Shown: piece by piece, positions 11,003 to 21,444 of the stretch | How positions within the stretch are numbered: position 1 is the first letter of the stretch | How the letters are laid out: every line of letters starts with the position of its first letter | Origin: Vanrija pseudolonga | Taxonomy: Eukaryota; Basidiomycota; Tremellomycetes; Trichosporonales; Trichosporonaceae | Direction: 5' to 3' | Length of the DNA stretch: 64,000 bases | NCBI RefSeq assembly: GCF_020906515.1 | Contig: NC_085852.1 | Coordinates: forward strand, 372,001 to 436,000 | Program-made: the position numbers and the translations under genes | The notes under the pieces: model-generated | The model's input: the letters and a program-made list of their open reading frames with translations, nothing else | Databases searched by the model: none | What the model was told of the DNA's origin: nothing

Positions 11003-12213
11003 ACACTTGGGCTTCGTGTACATATGCATTTATTTTGGCGTCCTTTGACGTTTATCCCACCAGGTGTTCAGATGACTATGGTGAGTAAAAGGGGTTAGTA
11101 CTTGATATCTGTTCGCATTCAAGAAGTGGACATAGTGTGCAGGTCTAAGAGTATGACGGGGTGACAGATGTCAACCATTCCACCGATCATCCTGGCATCG
11201 CCTCGAGATCCACCTGCCAATGACTCCTCATCCTGCACTGCCTGATGGTAGCGTCGCCTTTCAGGAGGAATTGCTGCTGTCTTTTCACGCGGTTGACGTA
11301 GCGAAAGTGTTGAGGTGATGAAGACTTTTGTTCGCTCGATGATGAAGGAACCAGGCCGTTGAACCAAAGAGCAACGGTGAAGCCCAAGGATTCCGTGCAA
11401 TGGGTACACATCTGCTTGTCGTGCTTTCGGGCAGCTATACACGGACCACGTTTGCCCGTGCCGGTGGCTCTCCTTAGTACGTCAAATAGACCCGGTCAAT
11501 GCCCAATGCCCCTTGCACTCCTAACATATCTGTTATGAGTCCATTGTGTCCCTCATGGACCAGCTTCGGCTGATACTTGCACCGCAAACCAGTTCCGCTG
11601 TGAGCCCCAGAGGACAAAGCCACCAGTTGGACGAGGTCACATCCCGCGTAAGACAGGGGGATGCAACGACGTGGTTTGAAAGGAAATCACCTGGCGATGT
11701 AAGAGTTGGATTCGTTCTACGGCCCGGGAACGATCTTGCACATCAACATATCAACAGTGATTGAATTCCTGCCTACCCCCACTCTTTGGAGACATATGTA
11801 GTACGGTGTTCGCAGTGTTCCCGTCCCGTCATGCTGTCCAGGGTGACTGGTGGTGATGCATCTGGGCCGAAGACACGCACGATGCACGTGCCTGTCAAGT
11901 TGCCGCTCCGGTCTGAGCGCTGCAACGCCGCCTGACGAGGAGGTGTCTGCTGATCTGTGCTCGTGCCAATGCTGAACACGATCAACTAGCGAAATCAGGG
12001 GTGGTGATTGATCGTAGTGCAGCTGCAACGCCCATGGAGATGGGTACACACAATCACTGCGCGGGCTATGTACGATCCTGCATTGGCAGCAGGTGTGGTT
12101 CTCAGTATGGTGAATTCATAAATGTGGAGCTATGACATTGTCTGTGTGGAAGTAGAATGAAGTTGGCTTGGAAGGTCGCAGAGAGATTGGCGGATGACAA
12201 TGTCGCGGCATCA
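11003..12213. other. 1.2-kb spacer between the convergent copies 4 and 5
   Basis: The two genes end facing each other. Open frames here (up to about 110 codons, minus strand) show only a vague beta-strand-like run (TCIVRVFGPDASPPVTLDS near 11860), which is not enough to call an ectodomain relic. No helix or LPPxY motif was found in six frames. Confidence 0.4.
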
Positions 12214-14223
12214 TCAACTACGGCGTCCATCTCCCTCTCCAGCGGTCCCCGACGCCAGTGGGCCCTTCCACTGGGGGTCGTACTCAGGTGGGAGGATCTC
12301 GGTGACAGCGACACCATCTTGAGCACGGAGATACTGCATTGGAGCCGACTCCTGGGGCAAGGACGACGACCCTCCAACGTCGAGACGCTCGATCGCTCCG
12401 GTGTTGTTCGGGTCGGCGGGGTTGATGTTTGCCTCTTCCTCCTTGGAGAGGGGAGCCACTTGGTCACCAAGTCGCTCGGTCTGGACAGGGGCAGGCGACA
12501 ACAATGAGTCAATCTCCGGAACGGCTGTGACTTGGTCCTCGTCGATGGAAATCAGGGATGCCAAACGAAGTGCCGGAGGGGTCGTGGGGTTCTGCGCCAG
12601 AGATCCCTTAACGTTGGACACCCGATGTAAGCTGTGGAGCAGCAGTCAGATGGAGGAGCCTCCTGAAGTGTTGTCGGACTCACGGCCACTGTGTCGCGTC
12701 GCCTCTCGGGCGCTGATCGGTCGGCTCCAAGATGGACTGCTCCCCCGACGCCTCGTCAAGAGTCTGGGTGGGCGCATCGCGGATATACGGGGAGTGGTCA
12801 TCTGCGCTGCCGTCCCGGACGAACAGGGGGCCATCATCGACCATAAAGAGCTCTCGCTTTGGGCGACTGGATGTTAGCTGCTCCTCTCTCGACACTCAGC
12901 GTCGTATGCGCCAGATGATGAAGAATGTCACCACAGCAAGAAGAGTCACCCCTCCTGCGGCCTATATCTCGTCAACGAGGAAATGTGGCATGCCACTCAC
13001 TGCCCCGCCTGCTATCGTTGCAATTCCCGGGCCCGCTTTTGGTTGAAGTGTCGCAGATACAAGTGACGTTGGTGCAACAAGTCGCTCAGGTCGAAAGTTA
13101 CCGAAGTCCTTCGCCCAGTTTACATCCCTAGTTACATATCAGCCTTTCAGCCTGCGTGGTGCACTTACGTGAGACCGGAGTACAGGACGATTGAGCTCAG
13201 GGCAATGGGACCATCGGACGCAGTAATCGTGAAGTTGTACTGCTTCGTTGGATCTAGAGGAGTGAACAGAAGTGTAGTCACAACCTCGGTTCGGCTCTTG
13301 GATGTCCATACCGACGGCGGATAGTACACCGGGGGCGGCGGTGTGAAAGTGAATTGCGCTGTCCTGTATACCGAGGAAGATGTACCGTTGAGAATCAGGA
13401 ATGACGTGTTGGCGGGAAGGTCGATCGTGGCGGAGGCACCCTTCCCTCCAATTACTTGGGACCATGGAGACGACCTTGTTTCACCCAGTGATTCTTAGGA
13501 GTTAGCATGTGATGACATGACAAGCAATAGTCACCTTCGAAGGACACGGAATTCTTGAGGGTCCAGTTTCCGCTCCAATCGAGCAAATCGCTTTTCTGGT
13601 GGAAGTCGGAGAGCCATAGGCCTCGAGAAACAACCTGAGTGATGTCCGTTCTGCGAATGGTTAGGTAAATATGCTCATTTTTCGAGACGTTACGCTTGAG
13701 TTTGGATGCCTGTCGTAACCAGTGCCCGGAAGACTGACGCATCCGTTGAGATGTTCAATTGGGCCGAATAAGCGCCCCAGCTCCCTAAACTTCCGACAGA
13801 TATCCAACCCGGAAGACTTAGGGCCACGTCGGAATAGATGTACGTTTGCCCAGTCTCTGGGACCGAAACAGTGAACGTAGACGTGCCGTGCCCGTAGGTG
13901 CGAAGCTGAAACGCCACAAAATGCCCATAGAAACGGACCAACGCTGTGACTGGTTTGTACGAGGTGCCGTTAAGAAGGTGACGCGACTCGCCGCTTCCGA
14001 AGAGGGAATCTTGCTTCGCGTCTGGTACACTCAATCCGACTTCATTGATGAAATGGTAGTCGTTTGTTCCGTTGTTCGCCGACGTACCATCGGCGTTGAG
14101 GTACGAAAGTAGAGGGGAGGCGTCGGAGATGCATATGTTGGAGGCGAGATTGGGGGTGAAGGCAGCGAGGCCACAGCAGGCGAGTATGGCTATCGCCCCC
14201 AAGAAGGCCCAAGCGCAGACCAT
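12214..14223 (-). CDS. Family copy 5: single-pass membrane protein with LPPEY tail; non-canonical splice donor
   Basis: Seven exons (14223-13694, 13650-13535, 13454-13169, 13127-13001, 12961-12900, 12866-12684, 12631-12214) sum to 573 codons. Signal peptide MVCAWAFLGAIAILACCGLA. Ectodomain 1 has LVRFYGHFVAFQL, TFTVSVPE and ends TGIQTQA. Ectodomain 2 has LPANTSFLILNGTS and FTPLDPTKQYNF. The helix VTLLAVVTFFIIW (from about 358) ends in RIRR. The tail holds PLSKEEEAN and LPPEYDPQW. The intron after the helix begins CTGAGT where copy 4 has GTGAGT. If it is not removed, a TGA directly follows RIRR and the tail is lost. All downstream exons stay open and in phase, so tail coding is under constraint or was lost very recently. 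It shares an extra tail intron with copy 1. Confidence 0.75.
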
Positions 14224-15173
14224 GGTGAGGTGAATCGCTGTTCGGTTGGCTGGGTCTGCTGAAGGTGGGCAGGCAGGCAAGCCGCGTTGATGCTGGACGA
14301 AGCACCGAACGAGCCGCGTTGACGCAGTGCTGGAAGCGCTCGGCCCCTCAGGCTGGTGAGAGCCGCTGTGGGCGGGGACGAAGGGATGGAGGTGGTAGGA
14401 TGTGTGTCGGTTGACAAAAGTTTGTGCAAGAGAGGATTTAAGCAGAATGGGAACGAGGCGAGAGCGTCGTCCAAACCCTGAGGATTGGGATTGTCTGCAC
14501 GTCTGTTTTGTGAAGTGCACCGCCATTGAGCAACCCGCCCTTGTGACCCTCCAGTTAAGTCTCTTGTAGGATCGGAGCCAGCTCGCAATCCAAGCACCGC
14601 ACCACACAAGGCGTCAGCGGTGGTGATGCGCCACAACGCCACTGCGCCGCGGCGGTGGTGGTGCAAACAACCAAACATTCCGCGGGGCCATAAGGGTTAG
14701 CCAAGCGGTGGCTCATAAGCAGGCTGTGTCTCACCCAAGCCATCTGGCTTGACTGGCGCTCTGTTATCACCCGGGCTGTGCATCGCTGACTGTATGCATG
14801 CTGCTGCCGAACAATGGGCAGCTTGTGGCTTGGATGGCTTGGTGAAGCAAGCCACGGTGCAATGTTTGCGTGAGTGCCACTTCCCCCATTTGTCCCCCCC
14901 TGATAAGCACGTGGTTTGCCTCCACCACTCATTCCACCAACCCACCAAGGGAAGGCGCCGAAAGCATCAGTGCCAGCAAAGAGTCGGCGCGACAAACGAC
15001 GACGACGACGACAACAACAACAACAACAGCCAAAGACACGGCGAGGACAACAGCATCACCGCGGCCATCAGCGCATCCACATACCCTGCGCCACAGAAGC
15101 GACCAAGGCGCACACGCAGCCAAGCACCCCTCTCGCACCAGCCACCACCGCCCACCCGGCCGATCACACGGGA
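14224..15173. other. Divergent intergenic region with trinucleotide tract
   Basis: Promoter space for copy 5 (leftward) and for the zinc-finger gene (rightward). An open frame continues upstream of the zinc-finger start with low-complexity Gln/Arg-rich sequence. Because it encodes a CAA/CGA tract and no domain, I treat it as 5' UTR, though a longer N-terminus starting at 14916 cannot be excluded. Confidence 0.45.
14996..15029. repeat. (CGA)n(CAA)n microsatellite
   Basis: Consecutive cga units pass into caa units, about 34 bases, in the leader of the zinc-finger gene. It is a simple length-variable tract with no evident function. Confidence 0.9.
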
Positions 15174-16763
15174 ATGAGCTCGCCCCCAGCCGGCGGGCGG
15201 CGCAAGCCGCGGTCGTCGGACAGCAGCAGGCGGCACGCAGCGGCGAGCACGACCGACGAGGAGCTGTTCTACGGGTCCGGATCACGGGGATCGCGCCGCG
15301 CCCCGCCACCACCGCGCGCAGCGGCGCGCAAGCACGAGAGCTCCGAGGTCGAGGAAGACGAGGACGAGAGCGAGATGGACGTCGACGATGAGATTGACGG
15401 CCTCCTCTCTGGCGGCGAGGGCGAGGGGGACGGCGGCGACGGGGACGGGGAAGGTGATGGCGACGGGGATGGCGATGGAGACGACGGCAAGGACGAGCTG
15501 GATGAGAGCTCTGAGCCGCGAGAGTGCCAGTGGGACGAGTGCCCGCGCGTGTTTGGCGATCAAAAGGGCCTCGTCGAGCATGTCACCAAGGGTGAGTTTC
15601 CCTTCTAAGCGCGTCTCTCTTGTTGTCTGTCACACCGCGTCGACTGGGGTGGTCTGTGCGTCGTCTGTGCGCGTGATTGATCGGCCGTGCAGCCGCCATC
15701 TCTCTCTCCTGCCAGTCTAGCCGTCGTGGTAAAACACGCCGCGCGCCGCACTGTGCCCCTCCCTCCCCCTCAGTCAACGCCGCGCACACGCAGGTTTTCT
15801 CATCTGCTCCTTACTAACCACCTTGTCGCAGACCACATTGCCACCGGACGACAGCCATACGCCTGCCTCTGGAGGACATGTACCCGCCAGGGCCAGAAAC
15901 AAGCTAGTCGACACGCACTCCTCACGCATATACGCAGCCATACCGGTGAAAAGCCGTACCAGTGTCCTCATCCCGGTGAGTACTACGCGGTGGGCGCGAG
16001 CGAGCGCGCAGAGCGCAGAGCACGGCGCACACGCGTCGAGCAAGGCTGTCCCCGTCGCCGTGCACTGCACACCGTGCTGACACAGCGCCCAGGCTGCGGA
16101 AGAAACTTTACCCGCTCCGACGCGATGAACAAGCACCTGCGCGCGATCCACGGCCCAGAGAGCAACAACAAGCGGCGGCGGACCAACGGCCTAGCGGACG
16201 AGTTTGCGCCCAGTGCGCTCGACGACGAGCCGGCCGTCATCCGCGACCTGGCCAAGGACGAGGATCTGTCCGAGGTGATCCACCGCCTGCGGAGCCGCGA
16301 CCGCGTCGTCTTCAAGGCTGCGAATCCCGACGAGGAGGCGGCGTTACGCTACGTCCGCGAGCGCCGGCCGGGCGGCGCGCCGACCAAGCGCGGCGGCAGA
16401 GCAAAGGGGCGCAAGAGCGGCGCTGCAGCAGACGACGACAGCAAGGCGGACAAGGACAAGGCCAACGACTCGGGCAGCGAGTTCGACGAGGGCGCAAGTA
16501 AGCGATACCCCGTCGAGCGCGCAGTCGAGGGATACATGGTCGATCCTAGCGGCGAGGGCGAAATCGCAGTCATGGGCCGCTCGCGCTGGCAGGCAAAGTA
16601 CATCATGGCCAAGGCCAAGCTCATGCTTGTCGACGAGGAGAACAAGATGCGCCGTGACGAGTTAGCGTTCTGGCTCGAGGAGGAGGAGCGCGTGTTCGGC
16701 CGCGAGGACGTCAAGGGCGAGAGCGATGCCGGGGAGGACGAGGTCGATCACCGCCGTAGGTAG
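15174..16763 (+). CDS. C2H2 zinc-finger protein of the INO80-associated Iec1 type
   Basis: Three exons (15174-15591, 15832-15975, 16093-16763) encode 410 residues; intron 1 has a clear actaac branch site. An acidic run (Glu/Asp/Gly repeats, residues about 60-115) precedes three C2H2-like units: CQWDECPRVF with EHVTKDH, CLWRTCTRQGQKQASRHALL, and CPHPGCGRNFTRSDAMNKHL. The QASRHALLTHIRSHTGEKPY spacing and the C-terminal block RSRWQAKYIMAKAKLML followed by EENKMRRDELAFW recall the ascomycete Iec1-like proteins associated with the INO80 chromatin remodeller. Basic stretches downstream of the fingers suggest nuclear import. That family link is from memory of the motif pattern; a general C2H2 transcription factor is the alternative. 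Confidence 0.75.
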
Positions 16764-17074
16764 TTGTATGCAGTCATGCTGCGTTAGGTGGGCGGCTGAG
16801 ATGCGGCCGGGTGTGCTGGTCCTGTGTTTGACCCGGCCCTGGTATCAGTCAACTTCAGTCGACTTCAGGGCTCGCACCTAACCCGTCTCTAGACCGAGCC
16901 TGCACCCCGCGCTCGCCATCGTACGAATACACAGTCTCAATGCATGCAGCCGGAAGGACAACTGTTGTTTGTTTTACTACTACGGACCACCTCGTTCGCC
17001 CGCCGACAATGTGTAGGTCATGAATGGAAGCATCTCTCCTCACGCTCCGCTTGCTTGCTCTCTCCGCCCTCTGC
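16764..17074. terminator. Shared 3' region of two convergent genes
   Basis: 310 bases between the stop codons of the zinc-finger gene and the aldehyde dehydrogenase gene. No coding potential. Both polyadenylation regions must lie here; no single clear aataaa was seen. Confidence 0.4.
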
Positions 17075-18936
17075 TTAGTTGATCTGGGGCATGGCGACCG
17101 AGGCGCGCGTGCTGGTCGCGTCGGCGTGGGGCCAGAGAGCAGTGGTCGTCTTGCGCTGGGTGTAGAACTCGAGGCCAGTCTTGCCGTAGAAGGGGATGTC
17201 GCCCATGAACGAGCCCTTGTTGCCCGACCAGTTGAACATGGGGAGGGGAACGGGGACGGCAACGTTGATGCCAATCTGTCCGGGCTCGGCCTCGGTCTCG
17301 AACTTGCGGGCAATGGTGCCCGAGTTGGTGAAGATGGCGGTGCCGTTGCCGTACTTGGACTTGTTGATGATCTCAATGGCCTCGTCGAGGGTCTCGGCCG
17401 AGACAATGGTAAGGACGGGGCCGAAGATCTCGTTCTTGTAAGCCGACATGTCGGTGGTGCACTCGACAACGGTGGGGCCGACGAAGTTGCCCTCGGGGTA
17501 GTCGGCGACCTGGTAGCCACGGCCGTCGAGGAGGATCTTGCCGCCCTCCTTGGGGACCGAGGCGATGTAGCTCTCGATGCGCTCCTTGGCCTGGGGCGAG
17601 ATGACGGGGCCGAGGTCGGTTCCGGGCTCGAAGCCGCCCGAGACCTTGAGGGCCTGGCCGCGCTCAATGAGCTCGGGGATCCACTGGCGCGACTCGCCGA
17701 CAAAGATGGCGACCGAGAGGGCCATGCAACGCTGGCCAGCGGCACCGAAGGCGGCACCGGCAATGGCGTTGAGGGTGAGGTTCTTGTTGGCGTCGGGCAT
17801 GACGACACAGTGGTTCTTGGCACCGAGGTTGGCCTGGACACGCTTGCCCTTGACAATGGCGCGGTCGTAGATGTGCTTGCCGGCGTTGTCACCACCAACG
17901 AACGAGATGGCCTTGATGGCGGGGTCGTCGCAGATGCGGTTGACAGTGTCGGCCGAGCCGTGGACAACGTTGAACACTCCAGGGGGCATGCCGGCGCGCT
18001 CACAGAGCTCGGCAATGATCATGGTGGCTCCGGGGTCGCGCTCAGAGGGCTTGACAACGAGCGTGTTGCCGGTAACGGTAGCGAGGGCAGCCGACCAGAG
18101 GACGATCATGGCGGGGAAGTTGAAGGGGGTGATGGCGGCAGTGACACCGAGGGGGGTGCGGCGCGAGTACGTGTCCATGTCGGTCGTGACCTCGAGCTTG
18201 TCACCCAGGAGGCCCGAAGTGATGGCAGTGGCAGACTCAACAACCTAGAGGGGGGCATTTAGCGCGATTTCTTCTATCCGGCCCCGCGCCTACTACTCAC
18301 CTGGAGACCACGGCCGACGTCACCCTGGGCGTCGACGAACGTCTTGCCCTGCTCGAGCACAATCGACTTGGCAATGTCGTTGGTGTGCTGGCGGATCAGG
18401 TGCTGGAGCTCGAACATGACGCGCTGGCGGCGCATGATCGAGGTCTTGGACCACGTCTTGTACGCCTCCGAGGCGGCAGCGATGGCCTGGTCGAACTCGG
18501 CGCCGGTGGTCTCGGGGACGCGGTTGATGAGGGTCTGCGAAGCCTGGCGGGGGTGTCAGCGGGGCTCTTTTGCTGAATATCCGTCTCGATTATCGCGTTG
18601 CGCGTCGCGCGTCGTCGCTCTCGCGCTCTCGGCTCTCGGCAGGGCACGTTCGGCACCTCGCCTTCTCCTCGCCTCTCGCGTCACCACGCACACACCGCTA
18701 CTCACCGGGTCGCGGACCTCGAGCCAGCGGTCGGCCTTGGACTCGACAAACTCGCCGCCAATGTAGTTCTTGGTGTTACCACCGGTCGCGCTGGTGCCCT
18801 TCCACTTGGCCGAGACCTCCTCGGCGGCCTTGGCAGCGAGGGGCGACAGCGAGCCGGTCTGCGCGGCGGCAGCGGCGGCGCTGGCGTAGCCACGGGCCAG
18901 GCGGGCAACAGGCATGTAACGGGTAGACCTGAGCAT
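17075..18936 (-). CDS. Methylmalonate-semialdehyde dehydrogenase (CoA-acylating), mitochondrial
   Basis: Three exons (18936-18706, 18543-18301, 18244-17075), 547 residues. The enzyme oxidises methylmalonate and malonate semialdehydes to propionyl- and acetyl-CoA in valine, thymine and inositol breakdown. The first 24 residues ([20 protein letters not shown]) are Arg/Ser/Ala-rich without acids, a mitochondrial presequence. The ALDH fold is evident: [10 protein letters not shown] at the N-terminus, [28 protein letters not shown], and the catalytic Cys in [22 protein letters not shown] and the C-terminal [20 protein letters not shown] are typical of the MMSDH branch rather than other ALDHs. Length fits the family. 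A 412-codon open frame on the opposite strand is a codon-bias shadow. Confidence 0.95.
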
Positions 18937-19761
18937 TGTGAGGGGTGGAAGGGGTGTTTTGGGAAAGAGTGGGGAGATGGGAAGAGAGAAGAGAGAGGGG
19001 GAGGACGTGGGTGGAATGTATAGTGCGAGTGTGGGGGGGAGGCAGGAGGGGAGGGGGGCAGTCAACGGAGGGGCCGTGGCGCGGCGCGGCTAGAAGAAAT
19101 CTCGGCTTTGCGGTCAGATGGTCCGCGGCGGTTAACGTGGATACGCTGTAGCCAGCGGCACTCGCTGTCGTCGCCAGTCGCAGTCTAGCTAGCACCAGTC
19201 GTACAGTGGTGGAGTGCGATGGCCAGGCTGCAGCAGGTTCAGTGGAACAGCTCCGACCGTCATTGTACCCGGCCGGATCAACAAAATAAGCGAATTTAGG
19301 CGAGGTCCCTGAGGTCAAAAGTGGCACTTGCACCCATTGGGGCAGAGTCACCTCGGCAAAGTTTTATCTATCCAAGCCGCTGGCTAAACAGTGCAAGGGA
19401 CTCCAGACTCAGACCCCGGTACACCTGCCTGAACTCTTTGCCTTGCTTCCCGCCAGCCAGCCAGTCGCACCGGGCGGCTCCCCCCCCATGCCAAGTCACC
19501 ACCAGTCACATAAACCTACAACATTGCTCGTCTATCTAGGCGGAGCCTCCGCTGGCAGGGCGGGCGGGAGCGGCGCATGAGACGCTGTCGCCCTACGCCG
19601 ATATTTGACCTTTACACGCCTCTATTTGACCTCGCGAGCCCAGCCAAACCCTGTGGCGGCCCGGTGTGGCCCCGCAACCGATAAACGTGGCACAGCGCCG
19701 CCACGTGCTGACCACGCACGACCTCGCCTAAATGCGACGGGTGATACGGCGCGATATGGGT
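18937..19761. other. Intergenic region upstream of the dehydrogenase gene
   Basis: 825 bases holding the promoter of the dehydrogenase gene and the 3' end of the RNase H2A gene. The C/T-rich run on the minus strand just above the dehydrogenase start (18940-19060) is typical of promoters in this window. No gene is supported. Confidence 0.45.
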
Positions 19762-21148
19762 TTACAGCTCGCCGACTGACGACACACCCAGCTGCCGCCA
19801 GACCTTGGGCTGACCTCGGTCCGCATCGGCATTGAAGTAGCTTGCAGCTGATGGCTGCGTAACGTCATCGGCCCAAGCGCATGGTGCGGCCTGTTTCTCG
19901 AGCAGCACCTTGACCGTCGCCCAGGAGAAGCGCACAATGCCGCGGTAGCCGAACACGGGGTCAATGGAGTTGCGGAGGTATGCTTGTGTCTTGGGATCTG
20001 CGTGTTTGCGTCAGTGGAACTCGTCCGCCACAACGCATGCCATGCCGACCGGACTGACCCGACGGATATCCGCTCCCCCGAATGACGTCCTCGTCGCCGC
20101 CGTTCGCCACTGGCCCCTCGGCGTCCACCCAGTTCTCGATGTACCGATCACGGGTCACTTTTGCAATGATCGATGCGGCACCGACAATCTTGTAGATCGA
20201 GTCGGCCTTGGGACACACCGTGAACGAGATGGACGGGAACGCAAGGGAAAGCCGGTCCTGCCACTGCTGACTAGGGCCGAGGGCGTCGACGTAGCACTGC
20301 AGCGTCAGCACCGAGGGAACCAGATAAGGAGGCACAAACGCCGAGGACCGCGGACGAGGTGGTGCGCGAGTGGGCTGCCGGCTGCGTGGGCCGATGACGG
20401 CCTGCAGTCGGCAGAAGGCTTTGACCGCCAAGTGGCCTTTGAGCAAGCTCGCAACCTCGTTTGCCTGCCCACCACCTCTCCCTTCGCTCGCCGACAGCAC
20501 TCCCGCCCATGATCATTGCACGGCGAGCTCCTCAACTCTCCGGCGCATGCCGTAGTCTATCCTTCCACCCGCTTCCTCCACCCGCTTCCTCTCCCATCCC
20601 AGCTCACCTCTTTAATGTTCAACCCCCGGTCCAAAGCAGCCTGCACCAGCCCCATGGTGGCCTCCTCGGCCTGTCGGTTCAAGTTGACCGGCACCCGGCG
20701 GAGCATGTTGGCCGAGATAGCCTGTGGTGAGAGGGTAGCGGACGAGTAGCAGAGGTCGTTGTTGTCCTTGAATGCGTCCCAGAGGGCCTGGCGGGTCTCG
20801 GCCGAGAGGGCTTTGGAGTCTGGGACTGTCAGCAGGGGCACATACGCCTCAGTCCTTCCTCCACTCACCGTCGAAGCCGATGCCCTCGAGCGTGGGCTTG
20901 AACACCAAAGGGCAGTACGCAGCGGCATACACCATCGGTCCGAGAACGGCTGTGGTTGTCAGCTTAGATCCGTGGTTCGTCAGCTCACGCCCTCGGCCCG
21001 CCTCGTCGATGCCCATGATCCAGCCCTGCTTGTTCGCGTCGGTGGACGCAGTCGCGTCGTCTGGCAGGGTCGAGTGGAAGACGTACGAGTCGACCAGGGC
21101 CGGGATAGGGTCGAGGTCGACCGGGTCGACTGGGGTTGTGTCTGTCAT
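19762..21148 (-). CDS. RNH201: Ribonuclease H2 catalytic subunit A
   Basis: Five exons (21148-20989, 20949-20869, 20825-20608, 20296-20059, 19997-19762) give 310 residues, close to the usual 300. It cleaves the RNA strand of RNA-DNA hybrids and starts removal of single ribonucleotides from DNA, acting with subunits B and C in the nucleus. Intron 1 (39 nt) splits the active-site motif, restoring GIDEAGRGPVLGPMVYA. Further hallmarks are DSKALSAETR, YVDALGP, the KADSIYKIVGAASIIAKVTR block and DEDVIRGSGYPSDPKT. Catalytic acids are seen in DEAGRG (Asp, Glu), YVDALG (Asp) and the region after KVTRDR. Intron 3 is long (311 nt). It is transcribed divergently from the resection factor gene. Confidence 0.95.
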
Positions 21149-21444
21149 GGTGTAGGTGGAGCTTGTCAACTGTGCAAGAGAAGGAAGGCAGCTACAAGCA
21201 CTTTTGTTTTGTTCCTCTGCGACGCGTCTGGAAATCAAGGCTGAGCGCGTCGAGGGCGAGGTGGAGGTTGGATAGGCGTGCGAAGTCGTGTTGATTTTTC
21301 AAATAGGCCCGCGTGAGATGACGCGTTTGACTTTCCCTGGACGATTGATGGCTGGGATCGCGTCGAGAATGCCTTTGGCCACCTGAACAACTGAGACATT
21401 CATCATCTAGATCATCTCAAGCGACAATAGTAGCACGACCCAAC
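21149..21444. promoter_or_regulatory. Bidirectional promoter between RNase H2A and Sae2/CtIP with two MCB-type boxes
   Basis: 296 bases separate the two start codons. ACGCGT occurs at 21222-21227 and 21321-21326. This is the MluI cell-cycle box bound by MBF-type (Mbp1/Res) factors at G1/S in other fungi. Both genes serve genome maintenance in S phase, so shared control fits. Binding is inferred, not shown. Confidence 0.6.

Noticed and set aside
11773-11985. Possible ectodomain relic between copies 4 and 5
   Set aside because: Only one strand-like segment (VRVFGPDASPP) resembles the family; no second block aligns and the frame has no context.
17024-18262. 412-codon open frame on the plus strand opposite the dehydrogenase gene
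   Set aside because: Its composition (Gly/Val/Asp/Leu) is what strong third-position GC bias creates opposite a real gene. It has no domain, and the minus-strand protein is unmistakable.
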